The notes under the pieces: model-generated
Told to the model about the DNA's origin: nothing
Seen by the model: the letters and a program-made list of their open reading frames with translations, nothing else
Databases searched by the model: none
Position numbers and translations under genes: made by a program
Assembly: GCA_031002005.1 (NCBI GenBank)
Contig: CM061920.1
Span: 48,896,610 to 48,960,609, forward strand
Reading direction: 5' to 3'
Source of the DNA: Vandiemenella viatica
Taxonomy: Eukaryota > Arthropoda > Insecta > Orthoptera > Morabidae
DNA length: 64,000 bases
Shown: piece after piece, positions 12,446-23,060 of the stretch
How positions within the stretch are numbered: the first letter of the stretch is position 1
Layout: the number at the start of each line of letters is the position of its first letter

Positions 12446-13970
12446 GGATGAAAAACAGTTTACAATATTGTTTAGAGGTTAAGTTACGAAACGATTCCCA
12501 CGAAGTATTCTGACGAACGTCTGACAACAGTTCTGATTTTTCTGCATTTAGAATCGGACTCTTTACTGTGTAATTCACATACTCGTCTCGATCGTGATCG
12601 GGAAATTTTCTCTCTACTTAGCATTTGGAGCAACGCTCTGGTAGCTAAGTAAGTCAACAACTCGTCACTCCTTAGAAATTCTGCATCAATTCGTAACGCC
12701 AAGATATCTTACACTCGTATCGTATGAACAAAATAAACCTGATGTTTAATGGCGGTGAACGTTTTCCAGTATCAAACGCCCCTTTACGCATCGAATAGCG
12801 ATTACTAAAGATATATCCGTCGATATTTCATTCTTGTTAATGAAAACTGGAATAAGTAGCGGAAATACTTTGTCTGTCACATGATACCTCTCTTCCACCA
12901 CTGTAGTGTCAGTGGTTGTTTTGTTGGAACGGATGTGTCCCACTTTAAAAACATAAGAAAGACTGGTTGAAAACAATTGCCTTTCTTTATTTGCGCAGTT
13001 GACTTTGAAAAAGTAATTCAGTGCAGAAGTTTTCTTCCATTTTTTCCTTCCGATGGGTCACTTTTTCAAAATAATGCGAAATTTTTGCGGCTTGTGATTT
13101 TTTAACGAATCTGATGTACTCTGCGTAGTATTTTTTTTCTTCAGACTTTCTATTTTCCAGGAATAGTGTTCAAGAAGGAAAGTTGGTATCGCGAGTTCCG
13201 TCTCTACTACTGTCTTAAAACTTTATCGCTCTTAACTGATAATACCTCCGGAACGCATAAACATCGCTGTCCTGTACGAAGCAATATCTTAAAAGAAACC
13301 GACTCTTTGCTATCACGCCTTAAGTTTATTTCGAACTTATGAAATTCACGGGTTCTCAAATGGCTTTTTTTTTTTAATACGTGATTTCCTGAATTCCCTC
13401 AACAATTGTGTTCTTTCCCGAGAAGTTGCCGTTGGTGTTACACCTCACGCCACACTATTGTATTATGATGTAATGCACTGGATACACGCATTTATAACAC
13501 GTTACATAAACTACTAGCTTGTGTGACCTGTTATTCTTGACAGCTTTTTAAACAAATAGTCTATCTCTTAAAAACTATGGTTTCACCTTACCCGGAAGTT
13601 CTGAATACAAATCTAATAGTTACATTTATAAGATAAGATACAGATGTAAACCGTTTAATTCGCAAACTTTCTTGAGAATAGAACTTTTTATATATAAAAA
13701 AGAGAGACTCGAAGTGATGATATGTATTCTGTGTCCACAGAAGCTACTGATTATGCGAATAAATCCATTTAATGTCGAATTGGATCTTCAACCACACGTT
13801 ATTTTCACCGGCTGATTTAATAGCGGCGTTCAAGCGAAAGTAATCCGCAGGCTCCAGTTTTAATGACACAGTGGCTGTTTATCAAGAGCCGTCGTTAATA
13901 TTTGATCATTCGTGCCAACTGCATTGTTTTTCAGGAAAATACACTGCGCAACTAAGTGGTGTCAAGGACA
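12446..13970. other. unassigned AT-rich DNA
   Basis: Two minus-strand frames (12,484-12,702 and 12,746-12,976) lack recognisable motifs. I see no other feature. Confidence 0.4.
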
Positions 13971-14126
13971 TGTTTTTGCTTCTGGCTTTACGCCTCGTCG
14001 AAGTCGAGGCCATTAGAGGCTAGGAGGGACTGGGGGCAAGGAACGGGAAGAAATTCAGCCATCGTCTTTTGAAGGTACCATGCCGGCATTCGCCTAGAGT
14101 GATTTGGGGAAACAATGAAAACGACG
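13971..14126 (-). mobile_element. SINE-1 fragment (3' body)
   Basis: On the minus strand this holds the SINE-1 body: the GGTTTCCCC-like segment (as TTTGGGGAAACAATG), GGCATTCGCC, a TTCCCGTTCCTTGCC-like block, and the end CCTCGACTTCGACGAGGCGTA. The tRNA-related head and B box are missing. Confidence 0.75.
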
Positions 14127-15110
14127 TTTTGAACCTTTGGAATTTATTGTATAGAAATGAGACATTTTAGTAAATGTAATATTATATGGAGCTGGAGGCA
14201 GCCAAGCCAGGGCTTGCAAGCGCTACCTAAGCGCGAACTTACTATTAAAAAAAACCTGCTGATGAGCTGAGTCAGTCAATAATACCGGTCCGAACATCAA
14301 TGGAGTCTACCTCGGAAGTAAAGACATATTTCTTCCTCTCATTTCAACGACTGAATAGCTTCATCGAGTCAAGTAACTAGGCCGACTCTCTTAGCTACAG
14401 ACTGGAATCATTTAGGCCTTCGTAAGATCATGGGGCCAGGCATTCCAATCTAGTCATTCAGTAACAAGTCAATCAACCAGTAATTAATCAGTCATTCAGC
14501 CTATATTCGAATATATTCAGGAGCAGTCGGAGAGATCCTTGCAAGATCATGCTATCGCCTGTATCAGATAAAGTTCTCAATGATCAATAAATGAGATTCT
14601 ATAAACTGTTAGTCACCTATAATAATCATTTATCAGAATAATATTCTCAGCTAGCCACATGGCAGAAGCTAATCTTCCTTATCCTGGGTACCCAAACGTA
14701 ATATTCAGCTGGTGTCAAATCCTGATTTAACACCTTGTTCAGAAGACAGAAGAGCTCCGTATCAAGATACTCAAGACATTTCTTCAGCTTCACCGACGCC
14801 ACGAGTTTAATCAAACTCTCCTCTTTTAGAGTCCCCCACGTCAAACGTCCTCAAATCAACCACATGGCAATGTCACAGTGCTGTCAGGTATACAGCACAA
14901 TACAGTAGGCAGCGACACATATTGCCAGATCGAATTCGTGGAACAAATAACTGGCGTCGCTGTCATAATTTATTAAACGATAAAGACTGTTTTATTATTA
15001 TTACTCCTCGATACACTAAATATTGGTTCCGTAGGGTGCGTTGCACCTATCCTAATGTGTAATCGTTTATGCATTGGAAGGGGTATACGGGATATGCACC
15101 CATGGGCTAT
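14127..15110. other. unassigned
   Basis: Contains runs of CAGT/TCAATCA-like short repeats around 14,455-14,500. No coding or mobile signature is recognised. Confidence 0.35.
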
Positions 15111-15193
15111 ATTGAAGGAACCATCCCGGCATTCGCCTGGAGCAATCTGGGGAAACCATGGAAAACCAAGATCAGGATGGCTCGAGCTCTTTC
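15111..15193 (-). mobile_element. SINE-1 internal fragment
   Basis: AACCATCCCGGCATTCGCC and GGGGAAACCATGGAAAACC match the central SINE-1 body in reverse orientation. Both ends are missing. Confidence 0.65.
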
Positions 15194-15670
15194 TTGAGAC
15201 CTACTCCTGTCGAGTACTATGAAATGCTAATTACGAAAATTAAATAGCTATTAGGAAGATTACTTGCCATTTTAGTTAACATTTTGTGAGACAATAGTGT
15301 AATCAGTTATTAGGATTTCATTATGACTCGTGCAAGTAAGGGATAGTATGAGCCAACAGCGTGTGAGGCAAAGTCAGATTTGCAGATATTAGGCCCGTTT
15401 ACACGAACGGTTTTTCCGACGGTTTTGGAGCGTACGCTCCAGCGGCGCGCATCAATCCTTTACGTGTAAATGCTCGGTGGTCAGAGGCGCCTGGCGTGCG
15501 CTCCGAATGCGCACATCTGGCGCGCAGGTCTAACGGGGCCTTGTGTTTACACGTACATTGTCGGTCTGCAGTCTTGATGCGTCAGCACAAGTTCGTTGTT
15601 GGTTCAAATTTCTGGGTGACTTTATTTAACTTTACCCTGCTTTAACAGATAAAAATTTAAATCTTGAAAA

Positions 15671-15990
15671 ATGTGGTCAAGAGATAATTTGGAAGGATTT
15701 ATAGAACTTTATAAGAATTTTCTATGTTTGTGGAAGGTTAAATCAAATGACCACAAAAATAAAAATTTAAAAAATCGTAAATATGATTAGTTAGTAGAAT
15801 TCAGCAGGGTAAATGTATGTGAAAGTGAAAACAAAGATTTCGTCACTGAAAGGATTCAAGAAACTCGGCGGCAATTCGAAACGATCTGAGAAAAATATAT
15901 GCAATCAATTTCAAATCTTGGAGGGCTATTCCAGTTGCCAAAAAACGAAGAGTAGGAGGCAAAACATTACTCTGCAGTTATGCTCTTCCT
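15671..15990 (+). pseudogene. MADF (Myb/SANT-like) domain remnant
   Basis: From the ATG the frame reads FIELYKNFLCLWKVKSNDHK, the N-terminal half of a MADF domain (the family pattern is FIxLYxxxPCLWxxxxxxYxNR). It meets a TAG at 15,788 and then resumes in frame with LVEFSRV and FVTERIQETRRQFE, before another stop; a shifted frame then gives KSWRAIPVAKKRRVGG and YALPHDCVLF. MADF proteins bind DNA and are often carried as accessory genes by PIF/Harbinger transposons. No DDE transposase is present in this copy, which cannot be functional. Confidence 0.6.
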
Positions 15991-16044
15991 CATGACTGTG
16001 TCTTGTTTTGATATTTGTGGAGATACTAACTATAACTTCACCTT

Positions 16045-16245
16045 TTAAGTAAGGGGTGTCAGGTATTGGAATAAGCTACAAGGGGAAATGATGAGCAATT
16101 TACCAAAAACGTTGAAAGAATTTAAAGTTAAAATTAGTAGAGGGCAAATGTAGGTGGGTGCAGGAAAGGGGGAAGATGGGTGTGTAGGGAAATTGCCTCA
16201 GAGGCGTGCGCTCCATTGCAATTTAATGAAATATTATTATTATTA
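16045..16245 (+). repeat. LINE A 3' end inside the TIR element
   Basis: The frame VRYWNKLQGEMMSNLPKTLKEFKVKI ends at TAG, then a 3' UTR with GTGGGTGCAGGAAAGGGGGA and GGGAAATTGCC leads to ATTGCAATTTAATG and a (ATT)n tail. The same UTR is found inverted at 54,395-54,520. The (ATT)n tail marks a target-primed 3' end, so this is a later insertion into the host element. Confidence 0.7.
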
Positions 16246-16914
16246 AAATGTAGTTATATAAGGAATTGTCGTTTCGTAGGCAATTTTTAAATCATCTGGG
16301 TCATTTATTTTCCCGTGTGTCCATATAGATCTCTAGTTTCGTGCCATCTTTCCGCCAATATACACTTTGTTTATTTAATTCTTTCTGTACCAAAACAAAA
16401 AAATGTAAAGCAGTTTATATTGCTCAGTTATACCATTTCTTTTGGAGGATATTTTAAATACACTTATAAACACAAGCACTACTAACAAAAACAACAAACG
16501 ACCTGAAAACCGAATGTTGCAAGCTGGACCGTCTACAAAACTTTCCAACCCGGCGGAAAGTCCACGCGCCACGGAATAACGGTCATTTTTGGCGCTTACC
16601 GTACGCTCCAACCCGCAGTCCTGGCGCGTGACTGGAGTGTTGACCATTTTTCGTTGCACGCTCCAGGAGCGACAGTCCAACCTCACGCTCCGGCGCGGCA
16701 GTCCCGAGCGCCGTTCCAAACCGCCAGTTTGGCGCGTACCTGTAAACGGGCCTATCATTTGAAATCGTCACGGTTTTCCATTCAGTGGTTCGAAACTTGT
16801 ACTCCCAAATCTTTTTAGCTATTCCCTGTCACCAATAAGTGTGCAGTGTGTCGGTGTGTCATAAGAAGAGAGCACGTGGCGTATCCCTCACAATCAGACA
16901 CGTGTAGCCAGTTA

Positions 16915-17286
16915 GGGGACGTCCATTAATTACGTGAGGTGTTCCGGACCCCCAGCCCCCCTCCGTGGTGAGATCTGGTCGGACCCTCCCTCCCTAGATG
17001 CTAGATTTGAGGTGAAGGGACCCCCTCCCCTTCCCTGGTGCCCTGGTGACTGACCTCGTAATCTTTTGAGACTTTCTTTTTATCTCTCCTGTTTCCGAGT
17101 TCGGTTATACCTCACGTATAATCGGGATCCGCGTGGTTTGTAGACCTTTTTTTAGCTCTACTGTTCTTCAAGAATTGAAAAATATAACGTGAGATTTCCG
17201 TCGACCCCCCTCCCCCTATGGTAAAATTCGTCGCATCCCCGCCCCCCCCCCCCCAATTTCACCTCACGCAGTTAATCGATGTCCCC
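16915..17286. mobile_element. PIF/Harbinger-like MITE with TTA duplication
   Basis: Ends are inverted GGGGACGTCCATTAATTACG and flanked on both sides by TTA (16,912-16,914 and 17,287-17,289). Internal C-rich tracts sit next to each end. There is no coding capacity. The TTA duplication and the GACGTCCATTAATTACG motif link it to the shorter copy at 33,667-33,907. Confidence 0.8.
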
Positions 17287-17289
17287 TTA

Positions 17290-18369
17290 CTTCTTGGTAA
17301 CAGAGTACAAAATAAGATGCAACGTGTAATTTTTAGGCCATTCGACCAGTGTTGCCTAGTCATTATAACGACATCGTTTTTCTTCGTAGTCAATACATAG
17401 GACTCTGAGACATACGAGTACAAGTGTTTTATTACTTTCTAGTTGTGTCGCTTAGTCGAATAATGAGGACGAACCTACAAACACATACTTGTTACACAAG
17501 AAACGGATAGTACAAATTAATATATGCAATAAACAGATACAAATTAGAAATGACTATTTGACATAAAGGTACAATAATGCAATACTTTAGTAGTTTTTTT
17601 TAATTTAATTGTATGTTTATAATTGTTGAAGGTGCTGCCTGTATTACTAGACATAGCGTGTGGAAATAGAATCTTCCTTAGAATATCGACAGTCATTATT
17701 AAGGATTTTCTATGTTCCTTGCAGAATAATAATACCAAAATTCGACACTTATGCTTATTTTACTCTATCAAAGTTGGTTAATTCCATGAGCCTTATTACG
17801 CTGTCTACCGTGAGACGTGTTGTATGATATTCCGCAAGAAATGGGAGCCTTTAAAAAAATCCTTCTGGACGAGAGCCGAAGAAACTTGATTTTGGAGCTT
17901 TCGATTTAAACAATTAATGTAAAGTTTACACCAATAATCCTAATTTTACTTATCTTTTTTTCTGTGATATAAGGGTTACTACCGTGATGTAATTTCATAT
18001 CGTGTGAATGGACGCAAAATGTACCGTAAGGTTAAATTTTCGCTCGAACGTATTAATAAGAGAAGTCAGAAATATTAGTAATTAGTTCCGTTCCACAGTC
18101 AATTTGCAGTATTCCGCTACGTTCATTTACGACACATTCCCTCCGTGAGAGAAACATTGCTGCATACTTCGGCACTGAACGTATATTATCCGATAACACC
18201 TCTCCTACAAGACAAGCGTAATTCATTTAGGACTCATAAAACTCATGTTGGTAGCATGAAAGAAGAGCGTCTTAGCTAAGCTGTAAGTGACTTTGGTGCA
18301 GATAAACATGAAGTATAATATACCAGATAATCTACTTCCGTGGGAAGTATTTACTACATTTGGAAAATC
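17290..18369. other. unassigned AT-rich DNA
   Basis: No recognised feature. Confidence 0.4.
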
Positions 18370-18630
18370 TGAATGTGAATTTGAATCAGTATGCTGCGAT
18401 TTACTGATGACATTGTCTTGTTTTCAGACTACACTAAGGAAATTAATAAATGAATGAATGGCAGAATCAAAATTTGAAAGAAGATTTTTACTGAATATCA
18501 TTCTGATGGCCGAAGCAAAAATTATGTTAAAACCAGAACAGCACAAGCGAAAAGTGCCTTCTTGTAAAAGAGAAATCTTTTCAAATATTAGTCTAGGGTT
18601 GAGAAGGTTTCCTTAAAAAAAAAAAAAAAG
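18370..18630 (+). pseudogene. RTE-like LINE relic ending in poly(A)
   Basis: LRFTDDIVLFSDYTKEINK near 18,390 is the palm motif with F.DD, followed by a DGRSKNYVKTRTAQAKSAFL stretch near 18,507 that matches the YGRSRNDVKSRIALAKR block at 4240. The copy ends in a 15-base A run (18,616-18,629), although the C-terminal domain is missing, so the tail may be local. Confidence 0.6.
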
Positions 18631-18639
18631 TGGGTAGAC

Positions 18640-20126
18640 GAAATAATACTACGTGTCGTCTTTGTAATTATTATCGACTGGTCGAGTTACTAAATTTGCA
18701 TAAAATTTTACCCTCAGCTTCACAAGTCTGATCACATTAAAACTATTTTATACTTCAGTTTACAATCCGTTGTTTTAGGACGCTTATACTAGAAAACTTT
18801 TATTTAATTATCTGTATTGAAATGTACGGATAAATGTGTTCCTAATATCGTTGCTTACGCTAAATTTAGTATCTCCATGAAGCCTGCAAATTTACATCTC
18901 AGCGATTACTCTTCTCTGGCACAGAAAATAAGAATCTTAAATAACAGAACACTGCACCGACGCTTCTGACTGTCTGTTCCCAATAGAAGTGAATTAGAAC
19001 CAAACATCGGCCCTTAAGCTTCGTTACAGATATTTCAGGTTTGTAACAGAAAGCAAGAGGACATATGGGAAGTAATAAATACTAAGATAGCTGCATAATA
19101 TTTCGGTCCAAATTAGAACATAATATAGCCTGCCCTCTTGACACCTAGAATCAGTTTCTATAATTTTCTTGCTCCCTGAAAATCTCAGATTCAGAATTAA
19201 ATGATGTATTTTGTGGTCGTAAGAATCATATGGCGTCATTCTTTTTCATGCAGACAGCGCTCAGTTTTCATAAATTCTCTTAAAGAATCTTAAATCACGG
19301 TTGTTACTTTCATGCGGGCATTGATACAACAACTCCTCTGCGTACGGTCGTTATTATAATACAGTTGCCTCTGATGGTCACACATGCCGCCAATTATTTA
19401 GTTTTTCAGAGCTGAGGAAAGAAATTAATTAGTACATTTTTTGATGCATTAAGCATGTTTTATCATATGCTGGTAACCGCTGGCAGCAAAATTCATCGTA
19501 GTTAATGCTTCATCACTAGGAATTTACACTCAGTTTCTCTCTATTCAGACAGCTGCTTCCAATAAGCTGTGTGTGGTTTCTTTCTCGAATTCTCCTACCG
19601 CTCTCAGCTTATCTACACCCGCTGTATAGACTCCTCGTATCAGACATAAAGCGCGTTTACGTTCCTGGAACAACTAGCATATGTCTGTGACCTCGGAGCG
19701 CTGACATACTGACACAGAGAAAGTCGTCCACAGAAGTAAAACGCGTTAAGATAGGAGAAAAGCGGGCGATATAAAACACAACACGGCCCTCGAACTGTAC
19801 TCTCTTAAGACGTAAAGAAACAGAGGGATTTCCAGTCTCTGAGCTTCCGATAAATGAACGAGATTATGAAACACGAGTTCATTGCATATTTCCTAAATGT
19901 ATCTTATTAAATATCAAGGCATAATAAACATCAATTCACTAACAGGAATTAAGAAACTATTCTCCGAATGTAGAAAGAGTATAATTGAAAAGAATAACAT
20001 AATTATGATCACAGAAATCATTATCGCAGCCCTAAATACGTTGCACAGACAACGAAAGAATAAATTCGGAAAACAACGTTTATTCTTCTTTAGTGGTGTG
20101 TCACATATACGAGGAAGTGAGAAAAC
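18640..20126. other. unassigned AT-rich DNA
   Basis: No recognised feature. Frames at 19,897-20,178 and its reverse overlap the border of the Penelope-like element and lack motifs. Confidence 0.4.
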
Positions 20127-20179
20127 TGTTATGCAAAATGACTGGATATTGTGGGCCATTTCCTCAATTGCAGGTTAAT

Positions 20180-20362
20180 CAATTTTTTATAAAGGTGAAT
20201 AACACGCCAATGCAATTGAATTTTGTTTGGTGTCGTACGCGTTTCGCTCTATATCAAGAGCATCATCAGCGACATCTGTTTGGTATTTATTCATTTATTT
20301 AGTTACATTTGGTTTACAAAACAATATATAAAGTTGAGGTGAAATTGAATTTACTTACATGT
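20180..20362 (-). repeat. PLE left arm (pseudo-LTR, inverted copy)
   Basis: This is the reverse complement of 20,906-21,088 over 183 bp with no mismatch that I could see by eye. It contains the hammerhead-like motif on the minus strand. The near-perfect match means the arms are young or kept alike by gene conversion. Confidence 0.9.
20231..20274 (-). ncRNA. hammerhead-ribozyme-like motif, left arm
   Basis: Identical in sequence and fold to the plus-strand motif at 20,994-21,037, but on the minus strand. See that entry for the structure. Confidence 0.5.
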
Positions 20363-20605
20363 GCTCCACTGAAATACACTAACCACTCCACATTTGCAGA
20401 ACACCTTCTAGAACACAATCACCAACCGACAGATATCCACAGAGACATGCAAATACTCACTATAAACAATAACAAACCACAGGCATTAACATTTCAGGAA
20501 ATTATTACATCAAAAAAGCACTAGTTGAAGGAAAGCAGCTCATAAATGATTATACAAACTTGACTAACCAAACATTATATGCCATATTAAAAAAGAAATA
20601 AATAT
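20363..20605 (+). pseudogene. PLE GIY-YIG endonuclease C-terminal remnant
   Basis: The plus frame reads STFAEHLLEHNHQPTDI and RDMQILTI, then after a +1/-1 shift near 20,498 YYIKKALVEGKQLINDYTN and LTNQTLYAILKK before a stop. The block with FAEHLLExxH, a short variable loop, and the later IN-type ending is what the C-terminal half of the Penelope GIY-YIG endonuclease looks like; this domain nicks the target DNA to prime reverse transcription. The reverse transcriptase and the GIY-YIG signature itself are missing, cut off where the left arm begins. With the frameshift, this is not a functional gene. The family call is from memory of the pattern and not from a search. Confidence 0.6.
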
Positions 20606-20905
20606 TCACAAAAGAGACAACCAGACAACCATTTCAAATCCCCGCCTACCATCAAAGATAACACAAAGCAGTCAATAAAACCAAGGACCTCTAACCACAA
20701 TGAAACCAGAAATATAAACAAACACACACTCTATGGACCTGTGAAAAACATGGCGTGGTGTTTACTGTTTCATGTTTTGAGAATTGTAAATAATAGTGTT
20801 AATATGAAATGTGATCAGTTCAGTGTAGTGCTTCAAACCTTCAGCAAATTATTGAAAACATACACAGAGAAGCTAACCCTGATCATGAGAAAAAAGTAAA
20901 AAGTA

Positions 20906-21088
20906 ACATGTAAGTAAATTCAATTTCACCTCAACTTTATATATTGTTTTGTAAACCAAATGTAACTAAATAAATGAATAAATACCAAACAGATGTCGCT
21001 GATGATGCTCTTGATATAGAGCGAAACGCGTACGACACCAAACAAAATTCAATTGCATTGGCGTGTTATTCACCTTTATAAAAAATTG
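20906..21088 (+). repeat. PLE right arm (pseudo-LTR)
   Basis: Mirror copy of 20,180-20,362, here in the same orientation as the endonuclease remnant, so this is the natural downstream pseudo-LTR. It carries the hammerhead-like motif at 20,994-21,037. Confidence 0.9.
20994..21037 (+). ncRNA. hammerhead-ribozyme-like motif, right arm
   Basis: Stem I: TGTCG (20,994-20,998) pairs with CGACA (21,033-21,037). Core: CTGATGA (20,999-21,005). Stem II: GCTCT (21,007-21,011) pairs with AGAGC (21,018-21,022) across a TGATAT loop. Core: GAAA (21,023-21,026). Stem III: palindrome ACGCGT (21,026-21,031), too short to fold alone but able to pair between two molecules. The nucleotide at the predicted cleavage site is A21,032 (GUA). 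One unpaired T at 21,006 departs from the consensus. Short palindromic stem III and dimeric action are known for hammerheads of Penelope-like elements. Activity is unproven. Confidence 0.55.
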
Positions 21089-21394
21089 TTATGCAAAACA
21101 TTGATGTGTTACTAGTAAAATTGTCCTGTAATAGAAAAGAATTTGAGAAGATGTGTGCAGCCACTGAATAATCGGTAAATTAATGGCACTAGGCATGATG
21201 AGGCTTATGACTGTCACTTTTTTTTTGCATCAAATTTAGGAAATAAAAGTAGTTCAACGTAGGGAAGCTAGTAGTTCCGCAGCTAAAATTGGCGTATAGC
21301 GCACGCAGTAAAAGATTTGATAAACGAGTAGGGTTGGGAATCATTGGAAGACTGCTGGATTTATATGATCAACAAACTCTTTGGTGATGAACTT

Positions 21395-21535
21395 GGATGG
21401 GTAGTTGGAGAACAATTAAGAGCAGAAAGTGGAAGGGAAAAAGACAAAAAACCAGCACTTGATTTCAGGCATAAGGGAGGGGAGAAATTTTCGTTTCTGG
21501 ATAAGATAATCAGGAACTGGATTAGTTAATCGAGG
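21395..21535 (+). pseudogene. LINE A C-terminal fragment
   Basis: REKDKKPALDFRHKGGEKFS followed by FLDKIIRNW matches the LDFRHKGVGRFSFLGKGVRDW block of LINE A at 54,530-54,780. It is short, with no 3' UTR recognised. Confidence 0.65.
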
Positions 21536-21539
21536 GTAA

Positions 21540-22799
21540 ACGGTGAAAGAATTTTAACACTATAGAAAGTAACTGACGGGAAATAAGGACATGATCTCCT
21601 GTTATATTACGAGTGTGCTAGGATATTTTTAAAATTATTTCGGATTTTATGTGGCACTATGAGTCTTCGAAATATAAAGGCGTAGTGTTCAACAACGGTT
21701 CAGATTTGTTCTATTCCCCTACCAGTTTGGGACATGTATTCGCACTAATCTCCAGTGAACCACGTTCCGTAAACTCTGAGGCAGGAAATGTTATCGCTTT
21801 GCTCATACCGGAAGCCCTCCGAGGACGTCGCATTGTAACTGAAAATAAACTTCCTCATCATCATGCGCTCCTGAAAGGAGACTCGTGATTTCAGTTGTGA
21901 CGGGTTTATATTTCTTGCCTTCGTAACCTGTGCTGTACGCGACTATAAAGTGACGAAAAACATGGTGAAGCAGGGATACGGCAAGCTAAGCAGCTTGACC
22001 GTTGTCACGTGAAATCATTTCATGCCTAATGCCTAAGCCTATCCTAATGCTGAAGCAAGACAGCTCGTATATTATTCATATACTGTTCTCTGTTATACAG
22101 TTACCTTCGCAAGTTTCCTCTTAGCTGAAAATGTATTTAAGAGAATCAGACTTGGAACTACAGATTAAAGAACATTTAAACTATAGCCTCAACTTTTAAG
22201 TTTTGTGTTGTCTGTAGGGAACGACTTCTCCGGAACTCTGAATGCAATTAAGAAAAATAAGTCTGATCAGATTGCCGTACATTCCGCTTCTGTCGAATGT
22301 TGCCTAAAGAGTGTGAACCACGCAATCTTCATGCACAAAGCAGATGTGGAGGACAGGCTGAGACATGTAAAAGTTCGGGCCTAGATAGAGGATGAACTGC
22401 GCCCCTCGATAGTCCTCATTCATTCAGATATCTTAGGGTTTGTTTCTCTTTGTGAATAATGTATTGTAAAAATGTATAACATTCTGAACAAGTTACTTTT
22501 CATATCGCCATCAGACTGGAAAAAAAAACAATTAATATGTTCAGTAACATGTGTCTTCAAATATCCCACGAGAACATTTTGAAACACATCTACGATTACA
22601 GTAAAAACTATCACATATACCACTGTGTAGAGTTTAGAAACGAATAAGTATGGAGAAGTATACAAAAAATATAGATTTTTTTTATCATTTCTCGCGTGGT
22701 AGACGGTTCTACTGTATTTATGAGTGTTGTAACTAGAAAGCATGACCTATACGTATATGCTGTGGTAATGCTTCACCAGCTGTGATCTTTAAACAAAGG
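21540..22799. other. unassigned AT-rich DNA
   Basis: No recognised feature. Frames at 21,649-21,888 and 22,420-22,743 lack motifs. Confidence 0.4.
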
Positions 22800-23060
22800 A
22801 AAAACGTGTCCTAGCGGACGGATGACGTCACAGCCAGCATGGCAGATGCGGCCAGCAGACCTCACTTGTCTGCAGCGCTGCCAACGTTCCGCCGAAAGCG
22901 AAAGTGGAGTGGAGTGCACTGCCCCGCTATTCACTGCCGCCCGGCCCGTGGCTATCGCGCTTTCATCTGCCGGATAAAGGCAGCCAAAAAGTGAAGAAAG
23001 GCGGAACGCAACCTTTCAATCCACCAGCTTCCCTGACCGCAGAAATTGCCTGCCTCCAAA
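22800..23060 (+). promoter_or_regulatory. GC-rich, CpG-bearing patch with CRE site; possible promoter or 5' exon
   Basis: A sharp rise in GC and CpG content stands out from AT-rich flanks. It contains the cAMP-response palindrome TGACGTCA near 22,824 and an ATG at 22,839 with a modest frame that starts MADAASRPHLSAALPTF and stops after about 50 codons. I saw no clear splice donor at its end. It could be a promoter with a first exon, or the GC-rich end of an unknown transposon. Confidence 0.3.

Larger units (their letters stand above)
15392..16752. mobile_element. TIR element (GGCCCGTTTACA ends), probably Harbinger-related
   Basis: The termini are inverted GGCCCGTTTACA, followed by GC-rich subterminal regions full of GGCGCG and CGCTCC motifs on both sides (15,420-15,540 and 16,550-16,740). 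Inside are a MADF-domain pseudogene and a LINE A fragment inserted later. PIF/Harbinger elements commonly encode a Myb/SANT or MADF accessory protein, which fits. A clear 3-bp target duplication is not visible (ATTA on the left, TATC on the right), so the superfamily is inferred. Confidence 0.55.
20127..21098 (+). mobile_element. Penelope-like element, 5'-truncated, with inverted terminal arms
   Basis: A 12-bp direct repeat TGTTATGCAAAA (20,127-20,138 and 21,087-21,098) brackets the unit and is the likely target duplication. Inside are two 183-bp arms in inverted orientation (20,180-20,362 and 20,906-21,088) around 543 bp that encode the end of a GIY-YIG-type endonuclease on the plus strand. 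Penelope-like elements (PLEs) are known for pseudo-LTRs in direct or inverted arrangement, for 5' truncation, for a GIY-YIG domain at the C-terminus, and for hammerhead ribozymes in the pseudo-LTR. All four are seen or suggested here. The 41 bp between the left direct repeat and the left arm are unexplained. Confidence 0.75.

Noticed and set aside
14258..14275. hammerhead-like CTGATGAGCTGA
   Set aside because: No GAAA core and no closing stems.
16375..16758. 127-codon ORF with Arg-rich sequence
   Set aside because: It is the GC-rich subterminal repeat of the GGCCCGTTTACA element read on the minus strand.
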